In this document: in pieces, positions 25,755-34,793 of the stretch
Layout: every line of letters starts with the position of its first letter
Position numbering within the stretch: the stretch's first letter is position 1
Origin: Paludibacter sp.
Lineage (GTDB): Bacteria; Bacteroidota; Bacteroidia; Bacteroidales; Paludibacteraceae
Length of the DNA stretch: 64,000 nucleotides
Assembly (NCBI GenBank): GCA_028692715.1
Contig: JAQUWU010000007.1
Span: 86,506 to 150,505, forward strand
Reading direction: 5' to 3'
The notes under the pieces: model-generated
What the model was told of the DNA's origin: nothing
Seen by the model: the letters and a program-made list of their open reading frames with translations, nothing else
Database searches by the model: none
Position numbers and translations under genes: made by a program

Positions 25755-26705
25755 TCATTTAATATACGAAGTTTTACAAAGGAAAAGAATTTTATACCAG
25801 TCATACAGGAAAAGAGAAGGATTTTTACTGCATAATTGTTTGCTTAGCAAATACTTAGTAAAATCAAATTTAAGAGCAAACAAACCAACAAAATTCCATT
25901 TTTTAAATTTTAAAAAGGTCGATAATAGTTTGGACTCCTGCGCCAGAAAGGGATATTTACCGGTTTTATATAATAAAAATAAATTGCGAGTCGCTTCCTC
26001 CGTTTTTTTTATAAATGTTTCGTTACTGTCAAGTCCTTTATGAATTAGCGGATTTTCTATCTGAATAAATTCAAATCCAAGCTGGTGTAATTGATGTCCA
26101 AAAAGCATGTCTTCATGACCGTAACCACGAATGCTTTCATCAAAACGAACACGGTTAAAAATGGTTTTTGCAATGAGGAAGTTGAATGTGGCGAAGTTGG
26201 ACCTCACCCCTTGCCTCTCTCCCCGGAAAGAGGAGAACTGATTGTCGATTTTATTTTTATGCTCTAAGGTTTCACGGTCAACAGCTGTTCTGGCTTCTCG
26301 TTTACGACCATATTTTAAGCGCAAACTAAAATTCGGATTCGATTCATCCGGGTCATAAGCTGTTCCACCAATAACAACACATTCTTCGTGACAAAAAGAC
26401 AAATAGCGTTCAATAAATTGCTCTGAACATACTTCTGCATCGCAATCCATAAACAATAAATGTTCGTATTTTGCTTCATCGGCAAGTTTATTTCGTATTG
26501 CAGAACGACCTATATTTTCTTTTAATACAATGTGTCTGCAATTCACTAATTCACTAATTGAATGATTTGTTTCTACTTCTTTAGTTGATCCATCTTCCAT
26601 TACAATTATTTCAAAATCTATCATTTGATCCATTGCCTGACGATGAAGTTCTTTCGTCAGTTGAGTAATGTCGTAATTGTATGTAGGAATGAGTATGGAG
26701 AGCAT
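25755..26705 (-). CDS. Family 2 glycosyltransferase with an in-frame repeat insertion
   Basis: 316 residues with a GT-A fold. It starts MLSILIPTYNYD, with EIIVMEDGST and the metal-binding LFMDCDAEV (DxD region near residue 92-96). The acceptor-side segment is GYGHEDMLFG, the ED motif typical of this subfamily. It transfers a sugar from a nucleotide donor, acceptor unknown. Residues about 153-164 (FSSFRGERQGVR) are encoded by a palindromic intergenic-type repeat (26201-26240) that appears to have inserted in frame, so the loop there should be unusual. It lies 20 bp downstream of the ferritin gene on the same strand. Confidence 0.87.
   Translation of the reverse strand: MLSILIPTYNYDITQLTKELHRQAMDQMIDFEIIVMEDGSTKEVETNHSISELVNCRHIVLKENIGRSAIRNKLADEAKYEHLLFMDCDAEVCSEQFIERYLSFCHEECVVIGGTAYDPDESNPNFSLRLKYGRKREARTAVDRETLEHKNKIDNQFSSFRGERQGVRSNFATFNFLIAKTIFNRVRFDESIRGYGHEDMLFGHQLHQLGFEFIQIENPLIHKGLDSNETFIKKTEEATRNLFLLYKTGKYPFLAQESKLLSTFLKFKKWNFVGLFALKFDFTKYLLSKQLCSKNPSLFLYDWYKILFLCKTSYIK
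26201..26240. repeat. Palindromic repeat inserted within the glycosyltransferase gene
   Basis: CTCACCCC, then TTGCCTCTCTCCCC, then GGAAAGAGGAGAA, with an imperfect CCTCT/AGAGG hairpin at its core. It resembles widespread short intergenic repeats rather than coding sequence, yet it is read through in frame. Confidence 0.5.
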
Positions 26706-26725
26706 TTAAATATGTTAGAATAGCC

Positions 26726-27238
26726 TTAAATTACTAAGGACGGAGCTGAATAATTTCTTGTAGACAATTCTGCATCAAGCAAATATAATCCACGTGCATC
26801 AACACCAAACAAGTCATAACGTTTATTCAAATCATCTGATTTTTGTTCTTCTTCACCCTGTTCTTTTACAAACCAATCTAGAAATTGCATCGTTTTAAAA
26901 TCTTTTAGTTCGTATGCAACAGCGTAAATATCATTAATAGATGCACTAATGTAAATTTCGTGCTCAAGTGATACAGCAAGAGGGTCTTTAAAGTCTTTGT
27001 ATGTATTTTCAGGAGCTGCGATAGTACTCATGACTACTTTTTCTCCGTTGTTTTGCAAATACTTTACAAACAACATTGCATGAGCATATTCTTCCTGCGT
27101 TTGGATAGCAAACCAGTTTCCAAAACCATTCAAATTTTTATCGTAATAATAATTTGACATATCCAAATATAAAAACGATGAATAAAACTCTTTGTTGATT
27201 TGACTATTGATTAAGTCTGTAATTCCTTTGTTTAACAT
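26726..27238 (-). CDS. ftnA: Ferritin
   Basis: 170 residues forming a ferritin four-helix bundle. Ferroxidase-centre residues are present: E17 (NKEFYSS), E50 and H53 (QEEYAHAM), E94 (SLEHEIY) and the EQGEEEQ segment. It stores iron as a 24-subunit shell. The gene has a strong Shine-Dalgarno sequence, AAGGAGG at 27247-27253, eight bases before the ATG, which is uncommon in this phylum and suggests high translation. Confidence 0.95.
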   Translation of the reverse strand: MLNKGITDLINSQINKEFYSSFLYLDMSNYYYDKNLNGFGNWFAIQTQEEYAHAMLFVKYLQNNGEKVVMSTIAAPENTYKDFKDPLAVSLEHEIYISASINDIYAVAYELKDFKTMQFLDWFVKEQGEEEQKSDDLNKRYDLFGVDARGLYLLDAELSTRNYSAPSLVI

Positions 27239-27341
27239 AGTAATTTCCTCCTTTTAATTATGGTTGAAAATATGAGAGTGTTGTTGATAGAAACAATTCG
27301 AAGAATAAAATGGTTTACGATAAGAACGATAAGGTTCAATT

Positions 27342-28649
27342 TTAGTCGATTCTGGTTATTTTAGCGCCCAATGCATTCAGACGAATATCAATATCCTGAT
27401 AACCACGGTCAATCTGATCAATATTGTGAATAGTGCTGGTTCCTTCTGCAGCCATGGCAGCAATCAATAAGGCAATTCCTGCACGAATATCGGGTGAACT
27501 CATGGTAGAAGCGCGTAAATGGAGTTGATTCCCCTGCCCTATTACGGTTGCCCTGTGCGGATCACAAAGAATAATTTGTGCGCCCATATCAATTAGTTTA
27601 TCGACGAAAAACAATCGGCTCTCAAACATTTTTTGATGAATTAAAACGCTTCCTTTTGCTTTAGCGGCAATCACGAGAAAGACACTTAATAAATCAGGAG
27701 TTAATCCCGGCCATGGAGCATCGGCAATCGTCATAATGGAACCATCAATAAATGATTCTATCGTATAATCATTTTGTTGTGGAATAAAAATATCATCTCC
27801 TCTTTGTTCGAGTTCGATGCCTAAACGACGGAAACTATCAGGGATAATTCCTAACTCATCGTAAGCTACATTTTTTATGGTTATTTCAGAAGCAGTCATA
27901 GCAGCCATACCGATAAAACTTCCAACTTCAATCATATCGGGAAGAATGCGATGATCGCAGCCTATCAATGATTTAACGCCTTCAATTTTCAACAAATTTG
28001 AACCAACACCGGAGATAATTGCTCCCATACTATTCAGCATTTTACAAAGTTGTTGCAAATATGGTTCACAAGCGGCATTATAAATAGTAGTAATTCCTTC
28101 AGCCAAAACAGCTGCCATTACTATATTTGCTGTTCCGGTAACAGATGCTTCATCCAGCAACATATAACATCCGGTTAGCTTATCTGCTTTTATTTCATAT
28201 TGTTTTAAATCTGGATCGTAGTGAAAATCGGCACCAAGTTTCTGTATTCCCAAAAAGTGTGTATCCAGTCTTCGACGACCAATTTTATCGCCTCCCGGTT
28301 TTGGAATAATTGCTTTACCAAATCGTGCTACCAACGGCCCTACAATCATTACGGAGCCCCTCAAAGAAGCACTTTTTTTGTAGAAATCTTTTGTTAGTAA
28401 ATAATCCTGATTGATATTTTCAGCTTTAAAGCTATAAGTATCAGGTTTCAATCTATTCACCACAACACCCATATCGGACAACAATGCAATCAGATTGTTG
28501 ACATCTAAAATATCAGGGATATTACTGATCGTAATTGTTTTATCAGTGAGTAAAACTGCACAAATAACCTGTAACGCTTCGTTTTTTGCTCCCTGTGGAG
28601 TAATAGATCCGGAAAGTCTGCGACCGCCTTCAATTTTGAATGATGACAT
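27342..28649 (-). CDS. murA: UDP-N-acetylglucosamine 1-carboxyvinyltransferase with Asp at the active-site Cys position
   Basis: 435 residues, full length. It starts with the EPSP-synthase-family KIEGGRRLSGSI and has PQGAKNEALQ (substrate lysine and Asn) and SLRGSVMIVGPLVARFGKA. The catalytic loop reads PGGDKIGRRRLDTH: D121 replaces the Cys of E. coli (C115) that fosfomycin alkylates. TPDLLSVFLVIA and DRGYQDID follow. It makes the first committed peptidoglycan precursor from PEP and UDP-GlcNAc. It follows the DUF4290 gene, an arrangement common in Bacteroidota, but rimM is not next. Confidence 0.96.
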   Translation of the reverse strand: MSSFKIEGGRRLSGSITPQGAKNEALQVICAVLLTDKTITISNIPDILDVNNLIALLSDMGVVVNRLKPDTYSFKAENINQDYLLTKDFYKKSASLRGSVMIVGPLVARFGKAIIPKPGGDKIGRRRLDTHFLGIQKLGADFHYDPDLKQYEIKADKLTGCYMLLDEASVTGTANIVMAAVLAEGITTIYNAACEPYLQQLCKMLNSMGAIISGVGSNLLKIEGVKSLIGCDHRILPDMIEVGSFIGMAAMTASEITIKNVAYDELGIIPDSFRRLGIELEQRGDDIFIPQQNDYTIESFIDGSIMTIADAPWPGLTPDLLSVFLVIAAKAKGSVLIHQKMFESRLFFVDKLIDMGAQIILCDPHRATVIGQGNQLHLRASTMSSPDIRAGIALLIAAMAAEGTSTIHNIDQIDRGYQDIDIRLNALGAKITRID

Positions 28650-28710
28650 AGATTTTCAGTTAACAATTATCAAATATCAGTTATAAAAATAAAATACTAG
28701 AGACTGCTAT

Positions 28711-28814
28711 TAAGTAATGAAAATAATATATTCTCGTATTACTATTCAAGTAATGAGCTGAATTTCTTTATTTTATTAAATAGTAACTGGTACATTGTAA
28801 AATAGTAAATACTT
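28711..28814 (+). repeat. 105-bp dispersed intergenic repeat, copy 2
   Basis: Copy of 7229-7333 in the same orientation. Here it lies between the DUF4290 stop codon and murA and touches the stop. The hairpin ATTACT/AGTAAT is conserved. Confidence 0.75.
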
Positions 28815-29400
28815 ATTTCTTTTTCCGTGGTTTATTTTTTTTATTATAAAGTACGTCGCGTGACTCAACCAGTTTTAAGAAATCTTCGGAAATGTCAAGT
28901 TTCCCTTTTGAAAGTTCTCGTAAATCGTCAAAAATTTTACGATCGTCCACTACTTCTTTGTTCCAGGTAAGAAAACATTTTTTCATCTGATTGGCAATGA
29001 GACGAATCAACTCATTTTTTTCTTCTCCTTCGGGATAAACGGCTACCTTTTCAATCATTTCTTCCAATGTACGACCATAATGTTGATAACGAATTCTGGA
29101 ATTTTTGTATGGGATAGGTTCGGGGCGAGAATATAAATTTTCTTCCTGAAGAATTTCGTATGGGAAATCAATATCCAGTTTAAAGTCTGACATTATGGCG
29201 ACATGATCCCACAGTTTATGCTTAAAATCATTCACATCACGCAAATAAGGAAATAAATTCCCCATAATATTGATAATTGTTTGTACGCAACGGGTTCTTT
29301 CTTCGCGATCTTCGATGGTAAGCGCATGAGTTACCATTTGTTGAATATTTCTGCCATATTCCGGCATTATTAATTTTCCCTGTAAGGTGGTATATTCCAT
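28813..29400 (-). CDS. DUF4290-family protein
   Basis: 195 residues from the ATG at 29400 (MEYTTLQGKLIMPEYGRN). A longer TTG-started frame from 29430 begins inside the -7 box and is rejected. The family, found in Bacteroidota, is helical with conserved PEYGRN and LWDHVAIMSDF segments and a basic tail (KKNKPRKKK). Function unknown. It is regularly found next to murA, as here, suggesting a cell-wall or housekeeping link. The stop codon lies at the edge of dispersed repeat copy 2. Confidence 0.88.
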   Translation of the reverse strand: MEYTTLQGKLIMPEYGRNIQQMVTHALTIEDREERTRCVQTIINIMGNLFPYLRDVNDFKHKLWDHVAIMSDFKLDIDFPYEILQEENLYSRPEPIPYKNSRIRYQHYGRTLEEMIEKVAVYPEGEEKNELIRLIANQMKKCFLTWNKEVVDDRKIFDDLRELSKGKLDISEDFLKLVESRDVLYNKKNKPRKKK

Positions 29401-29427
29401 AATTGGTTTGTTTTTTTTGATAAAGTA

Positions 29428-29435
29428 CAAAAGTA
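29428..29435 (-). promoter_or_regulatory. -7 box of the DUF4290-murA unit
   Basis: TACTTTTG on the minus strand, 27 bp before the chosen ATG. It supports the shorter start. Confidence 0.5.
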
Positions 29436-29471
29436 GCGATTTTTTTCTGAAATTTCTATTTTTACATAAAT

Positions 29472-29513
29472 AACAAAAGAGACAAAATACTTCTGAATTT
29501 TGCCTCTTTTGCT
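29472..29513 (-). terminator. Terminator after the secreted nuclease/phosphatase gene
   Basis: Minus-strand arms AGCAAAAGAGGCAAAAT and ATTTTGTCTCTTTTGTT around an 8-nt loop. It is AT-rich but long and nearly perfect. Confidence 0.7.
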
Positions 29514-29538
29514 ATTTAACAGAAAGTGAATTTAATTT

Positions 29539-30609
29539 TTACTTTGCATCTTTTAAAAGATAAATCAGCGTAGGATAGTGATCGCTATAGCCGTTTGTCC
29601 AAACACCGCCGGAGTGAGTTCTTAATGGAGATCCTTTGTATCTGCCTTCTTGTTGAGTTAAAAATGATTTATTAAATACTTCAGCTTTCCAAAGTTTAAG
29701 ATGATCTGTTTCTCCATGAGCCAGTTCCGATGAAATAATAATCTGATCGAAAAGATTCCATTGGTCATTATATGCCAGCGATCCTACTCCTTTGTCCAGC
29801 GTTTTCCACAAGGTATTATAAAGTTCGCCATCTTTAACATCGGACAATTCCTTTTTTGCTTGTAAAACTTTTTCACAACTTTCATTGGATGGGTCGTCAT
29901 TCAAATCACCCATAATAATAATTCGTGCTTTCGGGTCAACACGAAAAAGGGAATCGGCAATTGATTTTGTAAGTTGTGCTGCAGCTACTCGTTTAGGGCG
30001 AGAAGACATTTCACCACCATAACGTGATGGCCAATGATTGACAATTATATGCACTTTATCTCCTAACAAATAACCACTTACCATTAATTGGTCGCGCGTA
30101 AGAAAACCAGGGTCTTCCATTTTCAAACGATAAGATTTACTGTTGGTGACAATAAAATATTTAGGATTATAAATTAAACCCACATCTACCCCACGTCTAT
30201 CGGGACTGTCATAATGAACAATTTCGTACGAACGTCCTTTCAGTTCGGGTTGTTTTATCAAATCTTCAACAACTCCACGGTTTTCAATTTCTGAAATTCC
30301 TAAAATGGCTACTCCCACAGGTGAGTTTTCGAGTCCTATTTGGGAAATAGCATGTGCCATATGTTGAATTTTGGCAGTGTATTTCATGGTTCCCCATTTC
30401 ATTGGTCCATCCGGTGTATATTCTTCGTCATTTACATTTTCGTTATTAATGGTATCAAAAAGGTTTTCAAGATTATAAAAACCTACACAAGTTACTTGTA
30501 CGTTCAACTTTTCACTAGAGCTAGCAGCTACTTTATTTTTTGAAGTACATGCCTGACTAAGAAACAAGACTGTGAATATAAAAGAAATGATTCTGAAAGA
30601 ATTTTTCAT
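29539..30609 (-). CDS. Secreted lipoprotein of the endonuclease/exonuclease/phosphatase superfamily
   Basis: 356 residues from the ATG at 30609 (MKNSFRII), preferred over 30648, which adds an Asn run. A lipoprotein signal peptide (LFLSQAC) anchors it outside the inner membrane. DNase I-like fold marks in order: FYNLENLFDT, GISEIENR (metal-binding Glu), DRRGVDVGLIY, NHWPSR, IIMGDLNDDP and YSDHYPT (catalytic His). It hydrolyses phosphodiester or phosphoester bonds; substrate unknown. It is divergent from the TonB-dependent receptor and DUF5689 lipoprotein genes, which suggests joint action at the cell surface (inferred). Confidence 0.88.
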   Translation of the reverse strand: MKNSFRIISFIFTVLFLSQACTSKNKVAASSSEKLNVQVTCVGFYNLENLFDTINNENVNDEEYTPDGPMKWGTMKYTAKIQHMAHAISQIGLENSPVGVAILGISEIENRGVVEDLIKQPELKGRSYEIVHYDSPDRRGVDVGLIYNPKYFIVTNSKSYRLKMEDPGFLTRDQLMVSGYLLGDKVHIIVNHWPSRYGGEMSSRPKRVAAAQLTKSIADSLFRVDPKARIIIMGDLNDDPSNESCEKVLQAKKELSDVKDGELYNTLWKTLDKGVGSLAYNDQWNLFDQIIISSELAHGETDHLKLWKAEVFNKSFLTQQEGRYKGSPLRTHSGGVWTNGYSDHYPTLIYLLKDAK

Positions 30610-31012
30610 ATTGTTATTATTATTATTTTGTAAAAAATCTGTCAACAAAAGTGAGAAAAAAAAGTGAAAGAAAAAAATAGGGTTGAGATTTATTTTCTTG
30701 GAAATGCTTCGAATTCATTTTCTGAAATAATGAAGAGATTCAGTAACTACAAATTTTAAGAAATAGTTGAAAAGTAAGATTAAAAGGTTATTTTACGACA
30801 ATTTATAACTATCTGATTATATGATTTCTATGATTTTCGAATAATTTATATTTGAAATAAGTATTATTTTTATATTAAATTTAGTGACAAGTTTTAAATT
30901 CTTTTTGCATATTTATGTGATAATTGGAAAAATGATGCTACATTGCACGCCCTTTAAAAAAAAGAATATATATTGACACAAAAGCTTAAAAAATGAATGT
31001 AAATAATTAATA
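30610..31012. other. Divergent intergenic region between nuclease and TonB-dependent receptor
   Basis: About 400 bp without a coding frame I can support. It should hold the promoters for both directions. No full TTTG-N19-TAnnTTTG match was found, and no strong hairpin. It is very AT-rich. Confidence 0.5.
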
Positions 31013-33811
31013 ATGAATTGTATGAGAAAACTATTGCAGTTACTTTTTGTCTCGTTGTTGACATCCGTTTCACTTTTTGCGCAAACATCAGTGAAAGGTG
31101 TTGTTCTGATTTCGGGAACAGAAAATCCATTACCGGGAGTTAAAATTACGCTACTACAACAAAACATATCGACTCAAACTAATGCAAAGGGTGAATTTAC
31201 CCTGAGTTATATTGAAGCGGGCGATGATGAATTAAGTATTTCGCGTCAGGGTTATTTCACTCAGATAAAACTGATTAAAATTAATGCTGACAAAGAAAAT
31301 GATTTAGGAACTTTTGAACTGAAAGTAGATGTTCAGGAGGAAGTAAAACAAGATATGATCATACAGTTGAGCGAATCGCAGATAAGTGAAGATGAAGGGC
31401 GTTCTCAGAGCACATCTGCTACATTATCTTCGAAAGGTGATATATATCTTTCTCAAACCAGTTATTCCTTCAGTCCAATGCGCTTTCGTACGCGTGGTTA
31501 CGACAACAACTATGAATCTACTTATGTAAATGGAGTACACTTTATAGATGCTGAAAGAGGCGGTTTTAATTATTCCTCATTAGGAGGTTTGAACAATGCT
31601 TTTCGTAACAAAGACATAACATACGGTTATTCACCCAATAATTATGCTTTTGGTAATTTGGGAAATAATACCAATGTAGATGCTAAGGCAAGTTCTTTTG
31701 CTGCCGGCTCAAATGCCAACATAGCATTATCGAACCGATCGTACAAAATCCGCGGACAATATACTTATGCCACAGGATTACTGAATAATGGTTGGGCTTT
31801 TGCGGCATCAGGCGTTGTTCGGTGGGCCAATAGTGATGGAATACTAAAAAGCAATGTTGATGGAAATTTCTATAATTCAGGAGGACTATTTCTTGCTGCC
31901 GAAAAGAAATTTAATGAAAAACACAGCATTTCATTATCGGCATTTGGAGCACCAACACGTAGAGCAAGTCAATCTGCAATTACTAAAGAAACATACGATT
32001 TAGTGGGAGGCTCTGTTTATTATAATCCTTATTGGGGTTATCAGGATGGCAAAATCCGCAATTCTAGAATTGTAGAAACTTTTGACCCAACAGCGATTCT
32101 TGCACATGATTGGAAAATTAGCGAAACTCAACGTTTACGCACTGGATTTGCTTTTCACCACAGTTGGTATAGTAATACAGCATTTTCATACGATGGTTTA
32201 AACCCTGGTCCCGATTATTATAGAAATATGCCAAGTTTTGTCAACGACGATAATGTATTAAATGAGCAGTTAACATCTCTTTGGAAAACTGATGAGTACA
32301 CGCAACAAGTGAAATGGGATGAAATATATAATGCGAACCTTCAAAACAATATTGACAATCCTGATGGTCAAGCAAGATATATTTTGGAACGTAGACACAA
32401 TGATTTAATGGAATCAATATTAAATTCGGTTTATACCAATCAAATCAATAAAGATGTAAAACTAACTGCCGGTGTTGAAGCCAGAAGCTCCAAAGCTATG
32501 CACTATGTAACAATTGATGATATGCTTGGTGCTAACAATTATATTGATAAAGATACCTATGCCGAACGGGATTTGGTGGGTGGAACTTTACAAGATGCTG
32601 ATTCTCGTATTATTGAAAATGATCTGAATGATCCTGATAAAAATAAAACTACAGGTGATATTATACGTTATAATTACGATATGAATGTAATGACAGCCAA
32701 TGCATTTGCCAATATTGAATGGAAAATTTCACAATTAGATTTTTATGCCGGAACAAAAGCAACCTATACTCAGTTTTATCGTGACGGACATATGGAAAAT
32801 GGTCGTGCATGGTACTTGCGCGAAGTGAAAGGTCAGGACGTAAATTCTTATGGTAAAAGTACCACTTGGTTTTTCACTGACCCATCAGTTAAAGCAGGTT
32901 TCTCATACAACATTGATAATAGAAGTTTTATTAAAGCAAATGTACTTGCCGAAACAAGAGCACCATTGGTAAAAGATGCTTATGTATCGGAACGTATTAA
33001 AGACGTGCTTGTTTCGAATTTAACGAGTGAGAAAATTCTTAGCTATGATTTAACTTATTCATTTAATTATAAAGTAATTCGTGGTAGAGTGACTGGTTTT
33101 CGAACTCATATAAACGATGCTGTTGAAAAACTTGGTTATTATGATGATGCATACAAAACGTTTATAAATCATTTACTAAGTGGCGTAAATAAAATTCATC
33201 AAGGTGTTGAGGTAGGCATTTCAGTACCTATTAATGCAATGTTTACTTTATCATCGGCCGGTACTTATGCCGATTATCACTATACAAGCAATGCCACAGG
33301 TATTAAAAGTTATGAAAATGGTGCAGTTGACGATTTTACAGAAACAGTATTGACAAATGGTTTGAAAGTTAATTCAGGACCTCAATTGGCGGCTAATGTG
33401 ACATTGGATTTCTTTTATAAAATGTGGTTCGCAGATGTTACCTTGAATTATTACGACAATAACTATCTTGATTTTGCTCCAAACCGCTTTACCGAGAGTA
33501 ATCAGTTGGCTCTACAAGCAGATCAGGAATTATACGAAAAGCTTGGTAAACAAGAAAAACTTCAAGGTGGTTTTATGCTCGATGCATCGGTTGGTAAACT
33601 TATTTATTTTAAAAACAGAAATTCTTTGAATTTTAATTTAAGTGTTGGCAATTTATTGAACAATACCGAGATGATTACCGGCGGTTATCAACAAGCCCGT
33701 ATCCCAATGAGTAGTGGAGCAATTAATCCAAAAGGAGCAGATTGGTTCTTGAATAAATATTATTATGCCTGGGGTTTAAACCTATTTTTCCATGTTGGAT
33801 ATAAATTTTAA
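31013..33811 (+). CDS. TonB-dependent outer-membrane receptor with CarboxypepD_reg-like N-terminal domain
   Basis: 932 residues. The signal peptide ends SLFAQ (from ATG 31013, or a possible ATG at 31022). Next comes a carboxypeptidase-regulatory-like beta-sandwich (about 27-105, GVVLISGTENPLPGVKITLL). A plug region has MRFRTRGYDNNYESTYVNGV, and the rest is a 22-strand-type barrel ending in a terminal Phe (HVGYKF). It takes up a ligand through the outer membrane using TonB energy. No SusD follows; two DUF5689-type lipoproteins do, 14 bp and about 50 bp downstream. The substrate is unknown. The nearby secreted nuclease/phosphatase hints at nucleic acid or phosphate esters (inferred). Confidence 0.92.
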   Translation: MNCMRKLLQLLFVSLLTSVSLFAQTSVKGVVLISGTENPLPGVKITLLQQNISTQTNAKGEFTLSYIEAGDDELSISRQGYFTQIKLIKINADKENDLGTFELKVDVQEEVKQDMIIQLSESQISEDEGRSQSTSATLSSKGDIYLSQTSYSFSPMRFRTRGYDNNYESTYVNGVHFIDAERGGFNYSSLGGLNNAFRNKDITYGYSPNNYAFGNLGNNTNVDAKASSFAAGSNANIALSNRSYKIRGQYTYATGLLNNGWAFAASGVVRWANSDGILKSNVDGNFYNSGGLFLAAEKKFNEKHSISLSAFGAPTRRASQSAITKETYDLVGGSVYYNPYWGYQDGKIRNSRIVETFDPTAILAHDWKISETQRLRTGFAFHHSWYSNTAFSYDGLNPGPDYYRNMPSFVNDDNVLNEQLTSLWKTDEYTQQVKWDEIYNANLQNNIDNPDGQARYILERRHNDLMESILNSVYTNQINKDVKLTAGVEARSSKAMHYVTIDDMLGANNYIDKDTYAERDLVGGTLQDADSRIIENDLNDPDKNKTTGDIIRYNYDMNVMTANAFANIEWKISQLDFYAGTKATYTQFYRDGHMENGRAWYLREVKGQDVNSYGKSTTWFFTDPSVKAGFSYNIDNRSFIKANVLAETRAPLVKDAYVSERIKDVLVSNLTSEKILSYDLTYSFNYKVIRGRVTGFRTHINDAVEKLGYYDDAYKTFINHLLSGVNKIHQGVEVGISVPINAMFTLSSAGTYADYHYTSNATGIKSYENGAVDDFTETVLTNGLKVNSGPQLAANVTLDFFYKMWFADVTLNYYDNNYLDFAPNRFTESNQLALQADQELYEKLGKQEKLQGGFMLDASVGKLIYFKNRNSLNFNLSVGNLLNNTEMITGGYQQARIPMSSGAINPKGADWFLNKYYYAWGLNLFFHVGYKF

Positions 33812-33825
33812 TCAAATAAAATGAT

Positions 33826-34758
33826 ATGAAAAGTATATTAAAAAAAACCATCTATTTAGTTTCTATTCTTATTTTTGGAAGTTGTTCACAGTACAATTTG
33901 GATCCTCAGACTGAAATTAAAAAAGGAGAAAAAATTGAATCAACTATTACAATTGAAGATTTAAGCTCTACTTATATGACTTCGCTCGGTTCTTTTACTG
34001 CAGATAGAATAAGTTCAGACAATCCAGTTGTGATAAATGGTATTGTAACTAGTACCGATATTGAAGGAAATGTATATAAATATATTTCTGTACAAGAAGA
34101 ATTTACTAACGGACGTGCTATCCGTATTTCAATTGATGCATCTGGAATATCAGCAATATATCCGATAGGACAACGAGTATCGGTTGTGTTGAATGATTTA
34201 TGTATTGGTAAATATGGCGAAAGCCCACAAATTGGAACCTATTATTTAAAAGGCACTCGACTTTCACCAGGTGCTATTCCAATGCCTATAGCTCGTGAAA
34301 AAGTAATTGCTTATGGCAACGCAGAGCCTCAAGCTGTTGTGGCGGATACCATGACGATTGCAGAAATACTTGCAGCCCCTAAAGACGAAATGCATTATAG
34401 ACTTATTTGTATTAAAGATGCAAATTTTAATGGGTATGGAGAAGTTGAGTTTACATATAAAAAACTAACTGCTTCCGAATTGTATTTCGGTAACCCTATA
34501 CCTACTATAACAGGAGTTCCTATTGCAAGAGAATTAGTTGATGCTACAGGTAAAATATATGTTGCAACCAGCGAGTATGCAAAATTTGCTCAAAACCCAT
34601 TACCAGCATCTACCTACAAAGGAGATATAACCGTTTTAGTAAGTTGGTATAATAGTGACCCAAAATATACGGGTAACTATCAACTCACTTTACGAACTTT
34701 GGGCGACTTGGGTTCGGGTTTTGATGGATATTTAAGCACCGTAAACTATACAAGATAA
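33826..34758 (+). CDS. DUF5689-domain lipoprotein
   Basis: 310 residues. A lipoprotein signal peptide (LIFGSC, Cys at about 21) is followed by the DUF5689 region: TIEDLSSTY, VINGIVTSTDIEGNVYKYI, then GRAIRISIDASG, IYPIGQRVSVVLNDL and GKYGESPQIG. This alternation of short strands looks like an OB-type barrel. It lies 14 bp after the receptor gene, so they are co-transcribed. By analogy with SusD it may be a surface ligand-binding partner of the receptor (inferred). Confidence 0.85.
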   Translation: MKSILKKTIYLVSILIFGSCSQYNLDPQTEIKKGEKIESTITIEDLSSTYMTSLGSFTADRISSDNPVVINGIVTSTDIEGNVYKYISVQEEFTNGRAIRISIDASGISAIYPIGQRVSVVLNDLCIGKYGESPQIGTYYLKGTRLSPGAIPMPIAREKVIAYGNAEPQAVVADTMTIAEILAAPKDEMHYRLICIKDANFNGYGEVEFTYKKLTASELYFGNPIPTITGVPIARELVDATGKIYVATSEYAKFAQNPLPASTYKGDITVLVSWYNSDPKYTGNYQLTLRTLGDLGSGFDGYLSTVNYTR

Positions 34759-34793
34759 TTAAATAAACAATAATAAATTAAAATTTAGAAATT

